DNA of 64,000 bases from Cladopsammia gracilis (lineage: Eukaryota > Cnidaria > Anthozoa > Scleractinia > Dendrophylliidae): assembly GCA_022457155.1 (NCBI GenBank), contig JAJGOT010000213.1:930001-994000 (forward strand), read 5' to 3'. The notes beneath the pieces are model-generated. The model was not told the DNA's origin. It saw only the letters and a program-made list of their open reading frames with translations, and made no database searches. Made by a program: the position numbers and the translations under genes. Below, in pieces: positions 44,134 through 55,900 of the stretch (its first letter is position 1; every line of letters starts with the position of its first letter).

Positions 44134-44748
44134 TTAGAGTGACTTTCCTCAGACCATGAAACAGTTTCTGGTGGTTAGTATATAATAGTCAAATAGACAC
44201 AAAAGAAAAAATGGAAATAAGATCTACTAACCTCTATTAGTGTACTAACTATTTCATGGTCTGAGGAAAATCACCATTTAACTCTAGTCACTATTGACTT
44301 AATGACTGCTGATCACGCTCCTGTATTTACATATCCCATACGGGAGTTAAATACAACAATATTCGATTTTAGATTTAGATATTAAATATGGCTACCAATG
44401 CAAACCAGCCTTCTGCACCTTCATTAAAATTGCTGTATGTTCTCGGCTTAAGGCGGGGGTACACGTGAATTTGAATGAAATTTTAAGAGGTTTAAAGAAG
44501 GGATTGAAGAAATAAAATGATTTTTGGAACAGTGTCCATATGTATTTTCCGCTGGTATTTTGAGTGTTTTATGCAGATTCTGTTTCCCACTTTTCGCACC
44601 TCTGCCGCACCCTTCATCACCGGCATTGTTTGTAGACTTCGTCTATTGGCCACTTGACAGTATTTATAGCATACACTTGCTTCTGTTTGCCACTCACGCT
44701 CAAAGTGCCATAATAGGTTTCAAAAGTACCCTATGGGTTATGAAAGTG

Positions 44749-44820
44749 CCCCCCCCCTCTCCCCCCCCTCTCCCCCCCCCCTCTCCCCCGCCCCCCCTCT
44801 CCCCCGCCCCCCCTCTCTCT
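44749..44820. repeat. C/T-rich low-complexity tract
   Basis: Repeats of CCCCCCTCTCCC over about 70 bases; all-pyrimidine on the plus strand except for a few G. Confidence 0.9.
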
Positions 44821-44859
44821 AGAAAAATCTTCAGGGAAAGGGGAGAGCTATACACAGGC

Positions 44860-46759
44860 TAATAGGTTAGCAGATGAAGTCAGTTCTAAACAACTGTTGC
44901 AATTCAACTTTTATTGGTATAAATTATGAAAGAAAATGGATGTGACATACAAAAACTGCATAAACCATTATCGTATAGTCAAAGTTAATGTGAGCAGGGC
45001 TTGAAAACATGATGTTAGTTTGTGATAGATGACCATCCAAATGAAAGTTATTGAGCAATATTTTCCTATGGTACCTATTGTTTATTATACAGTACAAAAG
45101 GGTTCAATTCCTTAACTTTGACCACTAAGATGAAAGCTATAATGGACATTACTTCCTTGGTGTTGTTTGCTTTATCAAGGCTTTTCCTCTTGTAACGTTC
45201 AAATCCAACCAATGTAATAGGGATCTTTAGGTGGCTCCATATAGTTTTTTTTGGCGCGCGAGGCATGGGCACAAAAATGGAGCGAGCGCGCGTTTGTTTT
45301 ATTTTGATGACGTCACGAAAATAAAGAGGTTTTTACGGTAACTAAAACGTTTATTGCGTGCACTTTACACGGTGATTTTTTTAATAAAAATTGACAAATT
45401 GGTAGGATTTTCTTTGTTCTCAATCCCAAAAAAAAGACAATTTTTGTACATACACAAACCCAATAAACGTAAAAAACGAAGTGAGTAAATTGCCGAAAAT
45501 TATGTACCGATTTTTTTTATAGCTTTGTTAGATTAGGCTTACAGAATGTTTCTTCTTTTTCACCAAAAATCGTGAATTTTTACCGTGTAAAAACCGAGAA
45601 AATCCGTTGAGAGGTTTAATTGCTACCCTTGAACAACAATCCCAACAATTCAATCATTGGTTGCCATGGTAACGAGACAAGACTGCCAAATTAGACTTCT
45701 CCGTAAACGAGAAAGCCTGAGCTACGTGTATGTGTACATTATGCCTAGCATCGCGAAACAAAACTCTCGAAAGACCACAATAAGATCGTGTGTATTTTAT
45801 TTGGAAGACTGGCCAATAACTAAATGGAGCCACCGTAAACAACCACGACGGCGACGGCAGCGAGAACGACACAAAACAAAAGGTTTAATGAGCGAAAACA
45901 ATGCCTCTGCACGTGCGTGTTACATTTTGGTACATTTCTTTGCGGTTGTCTGAAGTGTCAGACGCTTTCAGGGCGAGAAAACGTTTGTTTGTTCTCGCAA
46001 AGCTTGATGGGAAATTATGACATCAGTGCGTTGTCGTTAGCATGCGAGCAAGCTCTCGGATTCGGGTTTGGAGTTTTTGGGGAGGGGGGGAGGGGGTGGG
46101 GCCTCCGCTCCCCCAGCCAAAACCCCGAACCCGAGCCCGAGAGCTTGCTCGCAGGCTACGTTGTCGTGAGCTTTCAGTACGACGGTTTAAGTCAACATGA
46201 TGTTAATTTATAAATATATATATGCTTTTAATGCATTTATGACTGAATATTGTACGGTTCTACTGTGAAATCTTCTTTAATTTAAACTCCAAATTGACAT
46301 CTTCGACAACGCAATGACGTCATAATTACCATAAAGAAAACATGGCGGCCCGCGGGAAATTTAAACTGAAAAAAGAACACTTCGCATTCAGTAACCAGTT
46401 ACGGAGATACCAACTTAAAACCCCAGCATGAGTTAAATGTAACCATTACGAATACTTTGAATCTAAAACAGTTTTTCAGCCGAGGTCCTTTAAAAGCCTT
46501 CCCTACAAATTCAGCTCCTGAACAATCCAGTCACATCAGACAAACTAAACAAATTTGAACAACTGCAAGGTAGTTTAAAATAGCGCGAATTATTTTTTCG
46601 AGTGACGTTCTCCTTGGCGCTGGCGTCGTCGTTGCTTGAACTACCCAATGAACAGACTTCATTACTGTATCTTAACGCTGAGAAGAACCTTGGTCAGAGG
46701 ATAATCTTCTGACCAGTGACTCGATGTATACTATACTGAAATGTCCACACTAAGGTCTT
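44860..46759. other. No gene recognised; one degenerate family A unit
   Basis: At 45020-45115 a single minus-orientation family A unit is visible (ATCCAAATGAAAGTTATTGA, TTTATTATACAGTACAA). An inverted repeat GCGAGCAAGCTCTCGG / CCGAGAGCTTGCTCGC lies at 46044-46152. No coding exon seen. Confidence 0.45.
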
Positions 46760-46765
46760 TTTATT
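46760..46765 (-). terminator. CSTF1 polyadenylation signal
   Basis: AATAAA on the minus strand, 34 bases past the stop; the only canonical hexamer I see close to the terminal exon. Confidence 0.7.
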
Positions 46766-46798
46766 TCATTTGTTTGTAGCTGTAGTGTAAAAGAAGTC

Positions 46799-46905
46799 CT
46801 ACACTCCCTCACAATACCAAAACCTTGCTCTGAAGTCGTCACTGCAAGAGACAAAAGCTGCGCCCGTTGGGGAGTGGGTGATGCAGCGAATGTGATTGTT
46901 GTGAC
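46799..46905 (-). CDS. CSTF1: CSTF1 terminal exon and stop
   Basis: [20 protein letters not shown] and [15 protein letters not shown], then TAG at 46799-46801. Human ends [17 protein letters not shown]. Confidence 0.95.
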
Positions 46906-49900
46906 CTGGAGGTTTTACAAAGAAGCAAGTGAAAACGATTAGTTGAATTCCAAAAATAACATTTCCCTCAATCAATTGAACCTCACTGAGAACTTAGTTG
47001 GTTTCCAGGGCCCGGTTGAGTGCATAAAACAACTGTAATATGATCACCGGGAGATTTTACCAAAGAAAACACTGGGTACCAAAGTTTTTTTCAAGCTCGC
47101 TTTTGCAAAGCTCCCGAAAGAGGACAAGTTTGGTTTACTCCTGTTTATGCTTCTGCCATGTATTCCCTTGTGATAGACTGCTGCCTGTCTTTATCAGCCA
47201 GTCGAGCGGGCGAGCTAATCACGAAGTCAACCTTGGCGCTCGCATTACTTTCGGCCGATCGTAGCCTGCGTAGCAGGCGCATGAAAATAATATGGGCGCA
47301 AGAAAGAACGGGGCGCACGAGGGAGAAGCGGGAGGGAGACACGTGTCTCCCTCGCGCGCCCCGTTCTTTCTTGCGCCCATATTATTTTCATGCGCCTGCT
47401 ACGCAGGCTAGGTCATTCGCCGATCGCGCATTTGGTCGCCCGCTTGACTATCCAGAGAGGGACTGCCAGCAGGCTACCCTTGTGAAGACAACAACAGAAG
47501 AAAAATCATATACGATCACTTCATGATTGTGCTAATGCTTATCAGTGTACTTATGTTGGTGCACTCCTCACAAACATGTTTGTGATCATGCTAATAGCTA
47601 TGTCGCTAGTGAAAACCAGCCGTCACTAACAAAGCGAGTATTCACTGTAGTTTTGTTGCATGTTGAAGTTCTTATAAAACCTGCGAAAGAAATACGAGAA
47701 AACGTGTTGACATCTCACCTGAGGTAAGAAGTTTTTGCTTTTCTGTAGTCCTCGTGTCCCAGCATGCTATGCTGTTGTTTGATTCATCTGCAACAATCAC
47801 TGTCGGAAATAAAATAAAAAATTGTTGTCAGTTTACAAGATACTCCTTAAACGTTCTAAAAAATAATTAAAAAATTCACTCACTGAAATCCTCTGTATGG
47901 TTAAAGACAATTTGCGTCCTGTAATTTGACATCGTCGCCCCTGTGTACATGTTTAGGGCTCTTCCTGAAAAGAAAAGAAAACTGTATAAAAGACCTGTGC
48001 AGAGAAACAATTGATTCTGTTCCAAAGTTAGTAGAATCTTCATATAGTTATATGGCTTCCTAGAATTCTCTGTCAGATTGTCCCCACGAGTGGAACCGGT
48101 TGCATTTTTTACCGCACTTGGCGCGAGTTGTACGTTTTCCCACGCTTGGCGGCACCAATTGTACGTTTTGCGGCGTTTTGCGGCGCTTGGCACCAGTTGC
48201 ACGTTTTGCCGCGCTTGGCACCAGTTGCACATTTATCCGTGCTCAACATCAGTTGTACGTTTTCCCGCCCTTAGCACCCGTTGCACGTTGATCCGCGCTT
48301 GGCACCAGTTGTACATTTTGCCACCCTTGGCATCAGTTGTACGTTTTCCCGCGCTTGGCACCAGTTGCACGTTTATCCGCGCTTGGCATCAGTTGTACGT
48401 TTTGCCGCCCTTGGCACCAGTTGCACGTTTTCCCGCGCCCGATTGCATGTTTTTCCGTGAACAGTCATCAGTTGCACGTTTTCCCACGCTTGGCACCAGT
48501 AGCATGTTTTCCCGTACTTGGTACCAGTTGCACGTTTTCCACGCTTAACACCGGTTGCATGTTCTCCTATACTTGAAACCCGTTGCATGTTTTCCCATGT
48601 TTGGCATCAGTTGCACGTTTCCCGCGCTTGGCACCAGTTCTATATTTTCCCATGCGTGGCGCCGGTTGCACGTTTTTCCGTGCGTAGCAACAGTTGCAGG
48701 TTTTCTCGCTCTTGGCACCGGTTCCACATTTTTCTTGGAAACAGTTAAAAGGTTGTGAGTTTTCCGCGTTTAATGACTGCGGTATACTTATGACCTGACT
48801 ACGATGGGAGAAAACCTTATCACACGAAAGGGAGATACCTTACCTGTAGCGAGTTCCCATAAGAACACCAGAGAATCCTTTCCACTGGATACGATATACT
48901 GCAAGGGGACAACAGATGCAAGATTATAAGGTTTTACACAATCTAAAGGGACTGTCAGTCAGTGAAACCCTGCTTAAAACCACCTCGTTGTTACAGCCAC
49001 TTTTTTCGTTTTTTTTTTGCAAGCGTCCAAAACAGACGTTCGTAGTGTCTGTCACGTGCTGCTCCTCCCCCAAACCAAAACATTATTTTAGGCTGCCTGT
49101 TATGTAGGCGGTATTTAATTTAAAAAAACCGCGTTCTATCCCCTAAGACTAACATGAATAAGTGTTATTCTTTAAGCAAGAAATGATTTTCCATACCTTT
49201 GAGTTTTGAGAAAAGCAAACAGAATAAACCTGCAAAAAAGGAAAATAAACATGTCGAGCTAAACCAAAAAAAAAAAAGAATGGAAAATGAATGGAAAAGT
49301 ACAACTAAACAAAGAAGACAATTCTTATGGGAAATAAGCTGAAATGCACAGTGTGTATATGGTATATATGTATAGTGGGGGTTCATTTGCCGTTGCTGCA
49401 CTGAAACTATGGAAACTGTTGCCAGATGACATTAAGTGAACAGTTTTTAATACAAGCTGAAGATTTTTCTTAGACTTTTCGGGACATTTGGAAGTCATCA
49501 AAAACGAATTCTTTCCTAAAGTCTCTTTCTTACAACTGAACATTGAATGTTGAATGATACCACATGAACCTTTTTAGTTTGCCGCGGCTACATTTATTTT
49601 ATGGCAAGTGGATGGAACTTTTAAATTTCTCTGCTGTGGACTATCGCTGGTTTAATTTTCGCGAACGTTTGACGCTAGAGAAGATAACGAAATTAAAATC
49701 CGCGGGAAAGTTAAAGACATCAGAGTGTTTTTGATACAAATGCAACTTTTGGCTTCTCAAAGTGTTTATACCAGCGGTGTATCCAGACTTCATTGCAAGT
49801 GAAGGGCCCAGAGTTATTTCCGGGGGCGGTGGGGGTGCAGAATAAAAATGTTAGACACCAAAACTGTTTTTGGCAATATAAAGGGGGTTCCCATTGGTTA

Positions 49901-52900
49901 CCACAAATATATCTACGAGTCCCTGAAAGTCCCTGTGCTACGCCATACCTCTGCGCCATTATGAGCTCCCGGGAATGTTTGTATACATTTGTTACTGACT
50001 CCGTCCCAAATCTATATAATGTAAGATGGAAAAGATATATACAGATATCAGATGTCGCTATAGTAACGTCAAGATTGTGGCCCATCAGGCCCGGGCGATC
50101 ACTGGAGGGTGAAATCGGGATAGCCTGATGCGCATACACACGTGAATGCTCAGTAGGAAAGTTACGGATTGATCTCAGCACTAAAATGTACCAGAGAGTT
50201 AATTCTCTGATTTTCTGTTTGTATCACCTGTACCCTTCACATTCTCATTGTCACAAATCACCACCTTATCACCCAAGATCTGCTCCCGTGCGGCCTCATA
50301 GCTCAAACGGTAGAGCAACGGAAGATCAAATCTGGAGGTCAAGCCTTCAAATCTCACCGAGGTCAAATATTTTGTTGTCAGCACTAAAATTTACAACCGA
50401 GTTAAAGGGACACAGCTTATTTTCACGTTATATCGCCAAATGCCACCAAATATACAATTTAGTTGGAAAAAAAGCTTCTACAGAGCAAAACAAAAGTAGT
50501 AATTTGGAGATAAAGTACAGGATTGCAAGGATTGAAGTGGATTACAGTTCATGAAATTTGATTTATTGACAGTTTCTTTGCTTCTATCACTTTTGGCGAT
50601 GGTTTCTTCCAATTTCAAGATAATAAAGTAAGCTTAAACTAGCTTCTGGCCATAATCATGAAAACACGATATTTCAGCCGGGACAGTTTTCCTTTAATTC
50701 TCTGATTTCTCTTTAGTAAGGAGACAAGACGGATTAAAACCTCAGCGCAGATCATAGAAACTAAATGATAAATTTGCATTCCCAGTAACAAGCCAAATGC
50801 TACTTGTAATATCACAGACCTGTCTACAGGGTAAATTTATCCCATTTTAAATCCGCAATCACAATGCAATAAAGGATGCGCCATGTCTTACCTTGATCGA
50901 TCCATCTTTACTACACGATGCATAAAGATTAGCTGATGGAGAATATTTCACCTAGACATAACAAGGCAAACAAGAAAAAAAAAAACAAGTTGTTAGCAAA
51001 CGAAAATATAATGAAGAATGGGATAGATGCACGGCAAGCCATCAAAAATTCATCAGTAAATATATCTTATTGACCAAGCGCGAGGGCCGTACTGGGAGAA
51101 TATCGGCCCGAGGTCTTGACAGTACGCTCGGTCCGTACAGAAAAGACCGAGGGCCGATATTCTCCCAGTACGGTCCCGAGCAAGCTTGGTTAATAAGAGA
51201 TTTATTACACGACTCCTGCCGGCGGGAGGATCGCGCGGGATCACGCGGGACAATGCCCGGTCCAATACTTAGAGAATATTGGACCGACAATCGAGCATTG
51301 TGATTGGTTGATTTTAGTTATTGGCCCTCTGACTGTCTTAGTCGTGTAATAATAGACCATATTCGTATTCTCGATATTGAACTCGAACTAGCTTGTGATG
51401 GTGGCTCATGTGGGGGAATATCATTAAAAATATTTGCATGTGAAAAGATTGCTCCGCATGAGCCTCGACTTCAAGTTAGTACCAGCTCAATAACGAGAAT
51501 ATGAATATGGTCTGTTAGACATATGCCACTGTTCACATATCCCAAGGGGGGGGGGGAGCGGGGAATGGGTACTCATGTTTAAAAGTGACAGGAAGAAATT
51601 AAGAATATTGTGGGAGTAAAAATTTGGGTCTTTTGAGTATTAAAATTTGGCTCCTTTGCACATCCCTGTCACTGTCTCCGAGTACCCCCCCCCCCCCCCC
51701 CCCCCCACCACCCCCCTTTCCTTGGCCATTTATTGGTGGCTAAATTTTATGTAGTGCCGGTTTAGATGTGGCTGGGAGTATGACCTAATGTCTACTTGTT
51801 AGAGGTGTCCACCTATGGAGCTGTCTGTTGGTAGAGGTTCACTCAAATTAACTTTAATGTAAACTGTACGCTCATACCCGGAGGACTCACCATAGTAACG
51901 GCTCCTGTGTGATATTCCCGAGGGTTTGACGGCACAAAACATTGACCAGTGTTGGTATCATAAAGGCGGACTGAAAAAAAAAAGATACATAAGAAAACTC
52001 TCAGTTCGCCACTCCAGAAACTATGGGGAGACTGGGCACCAGCTTTTGCGACTGAGATTTCTGGGATCGTTTGGGTAACCAATATGAGCTATGATTGGTT
52101 AACGGTTGCCTTTGGAAACCATCAACCTATCATAACTAACGCTGATTACCTAAACAATCCCAGAAAGCCTAATGCCGAAAACTGGTGCTTAGTCTCCCTG
52201 AAGTTTCTGGAGTGGTGAATGAAATGGCTGACTACAGTCAACTTTTCATTACCAAACTACCGTTGCCCGCGATGAAAATTGTTAAGATTTTGCTCTTTTA
52301 ACGAGGCACCAGGGACGTCTTCCTCCGTGAGCGACATTTATCACGTTCACCATTTTGCTGAGGCAGTTTCCCGCCATTTTTACCACTCGATTTTCCAAGC
52401 CTCTGCGGGTCTACTATAACTACCGGAAGTTTCTGCGCATATGACATACGCCATATTTCAAATGGTCTATTTCGGAGTTCAAATTCTGCCCAAAAGTAGG
52501 TAGTTGACTGTATTGAGAGTTAAGTAATCTAAAGCCACAAACGAGACACAGGAGGCCAACACGGCTGGAGCTTGTCCTTTGCAATTGGATGCTAGTCTAC
52601 CGTAGGGCTACCACCCGCATTAGCTAGCATTATATTGCCAGTACCCATTTATACACCCCGATGGACAGAGACAATGCGGAAAAAAGTTTATTGTCAAAGT
52701 TAATGACACGATGGGGGCTTCAGACATGCAAAACACTACAACACCACGCCTTCATATTAGGAGAGAAACAGTAAAACATATTTAATATTCACTCACTAGT
52801 TGGGTGTTCTGTGCCAACAAGAAGATAGTCCCCTGTGGGATGAAAAGACATTGACGTCACAACCTCCGCCTCCTGCAAAGATGAAAGGAATGGATGTTAA

Positions 52901-55900
52901 CTTTGTGTCAACCCTGTTCCCTGCAATAGGAGACAGGAATGGTGAATGGTAAATGACAGAATGACCAACAAGCACAAGACAAAATGAAAATGTGACAAAG
53001 AAATGCTCTTTAGGCAAAGATACAGATGAACCTTTCTAATACGGACACCGAAGGGACAGAACAAAGTGTCCATATTAGAGAAGTGTCCGTGTTATAGAGG
53101 TCACCACCACGACATCACTTTTAAGACTCAAGTGACAGTTTTAAGTGTTCAGCGACTAAAAACAGGCCCACGCTCGTCTTTTAACTGCATCTAAAGTGTT
53201 TTAAAATATACAGCATTGAGACACTGTTTATCAATAGCATACTACATTGTACATCTCAGCTACATACAAATGTATTGTATACGAATCACTGTTCTGAAAG
53301 AAACGAAATACAACGCAATACTGCATGTAAAAAAGTAATAATTATAAAGTACAATTCTGAAAACGTCTTCGATATTTGTTTGTAATCACAAACAGGAAAT
53401 TGTATTACATACACAAACTATCACCACCTGAACAATGGAGTGTCTGTATTAAAGAGGTTAAGTTTATACGAATTTGCTCTCTGGGGTCGAGATTTAGTGT
53501 CCATTGTCCGTATTAGACAGGGTCTGCATTACAGAGTTTTTTAAAAGACAATATGTAAGAATTTTGTCGGGACATAGGAAACTGTCCATAATAGAGAGGT
53601 GTCCGTATAAGAGAGGTGTCCATATTAGAGAGGTGTCTGCATTAGAGAGATGTCTGCATTAGAGAGGTGTCTGTATTAGAGAGGTGTCTGCATTATAGAG
53701 GTGTCCGTATTGGAGGTGTCCGTATTAGAGAGGTGTCCATATTAAAGAGGTGTATGCATTAGAGATGTGTCTGTATTAGAGAGGTGTCTGTAATAGAGGT
53801 GTCTGTATTAGAGACGTGTCTGTATTGGAGAGGTGTCCGTAATAGAGAGGTGTCCGCATTAGAGAGGTGTCTGCATTAAACAGGTGTCTGTATTAGAGAG
53901 GTGTCTGTATTAGAAAGGTGTCTGTATTAGAGAGGTGACTGCATACATTCAATTTGTAATTTATGATACCTAAAATATGTTTGTTTCCTCTGGTTATGCA
54001 CGGAGTCAAAATGAAAAAAAAAAGTGTAAAATGCCCAGTGTACCTGAATAGAACGGTATGCCTTTTTCACTGAAGGTTTTGATATGTCAAATAGTTTGAC
54101 AGTGCAATCTCTACTCCCTGATGCTAATACCAGTGCAGAAGGGTGGAATTCAAGAGCTGTCACTTCCTGTGATTAAAAAAAGACATCATGCTATAAATTC
54201 TTATTATCCATTCATCAAGAAGCAAACACAATGTTAACTAAACAGAACACACAATAGCAAACAGAAATGTTAATGAAATGTTTAGTTTTATTAACTAAGG
54301 TAAATATTATTGGTCACCGTAAAGATCATATTCAAAAGCTGATGTTTTAGGTGCTAGACCTTCACCGTTGACTTCGACGTGAAACTCCACTCAAAAATTA
54401 AATCAAGAAATCTCCTGTGTCCCCTTACTGACCTCCGTGTGATCATAAAGTGTCCTAATAACTGGATGATTCTCAAGATTGGTGCCTGCTCCTTGGTCTT
54501 GCGACTGAGGCATTGTGTTCTTTGCTACCATCCTCTCCACATCTAACACCTAAAATGTGCATGTTGGGAAGAATTAGAAGGAGATATGAAATTTCTTGAG
54601 TTCAGCTCAATATCTCAAGTCTAAGCACAGCGAACAAGTGAAATATCAAGTTCATCACCAGAAGACCAATTGAAGGGGTGAGTGGAATAAAGCCCTAAGT
54701 GACTTCTGATCAACTGCTAGATTCTCCTTTCAGTTTGTATTGTATATGCTTATGTAACAAGGGGAGAATTTGGCTTCAGATCAGGAGTCACTTAGGGCCT
54801 GATATTCCACATGTTTGGAATAAGGCCCTAAGTGACTCCAGATCTATAGCCAAATTCTCCCTTTGTTACACGAGTATATACAATACAAACTGGAAGGAGA
54901 ATCTAGCAGTTGATCAGAAGTCACCTAGGGCTTTATTCCAACAAGCCAAAGTGCATGTATTATTTTGTTTATTATATAAACAACACTAACTACAAAGTTT
55001 TAAGCAATTTCTTGAAGATTTCTGAAGATTTCAAAAAAATCAAAATTTTAATGCATCAAGATATGGATTTTTTACCATGGGAGAAATTCTTTTATTTTGC
55101 TGAAGTTTATGTTATAATAAAAACTTATTTCGTTTAAAACAGTTCTAAAAACCATTATCATTAATTTTGAAGTGTGAATCAAAAAAAGCATTAACAATTT
55201 TGGAATATAAGGCAAAGAGTACTGGCAATGATGTATTACCTTTATTGAAGCATCTGCAGAACCAGTTGATATCAGTCGACCTGAAAAAAGATCCAAAAAA
55301 ACTTAATCCAAGCTTCTTAAACTATAAATGTTGAGCCACGCAGCACTGGTGATACAAATAAGGAATCAGAGAATTAACTCTGTGTGTAAATTATAGTGCT
55401 AAGGTCAACCCATAAATTTCCCTGTACTGAGCGTTAGCCCTAGTAAGGAAATGAGGGACCACACGAGGGAAAGAAAAATATCTTTGACCTCGGTGGGATT
55501 CGAACCCACAACCTCCGGATAAGATCTTCTGTCGCTCTACTGCTTGAGCCACTAGGCCGTACAGGAGCAGATCGTGGGTAATACATATATCCCCAAGGGG
55601 GACAACTCCCATATAAAAATTATGGGGGTGATTATTTGTACCTTTTAGGGGGAATAATTTGTAGATTGGTACTCCAGGCGGGCTACTCCTAATTTAAAGA
55701 GACGGGGATATGCGAAGGATTTTTTGGGGCTTGAAATTTTCGATTCCAGGATTTTTGGGGGTAAGAACATTTTGGCAAGTATTTTTTGGGGTGGCTTAAG
55801 TGAAGTAAGGAATTTTTGGGGTAATCAAAACAATATGAAGATTTGTGGTAAAGACTTGTTGCCGTGCATAGTGCCTATGTAGTGCTATGAATGTAGTACA

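Noticed and set aside
47545..47727. Plus-strand ORF opposite a CSTF1 exon
   Set aside because: It overlaps the antisense of the CSTF1 exon at 47719-47799 and has no domain.
49741..49800. Candidate minus-strand exon for the missing CSTF1 segment ([11 protein letters not shown])
   Set aside because: Wrong frame and weak match. The true exon [13 protein letters not shown] was found at 49949-50011 with good splice sites.
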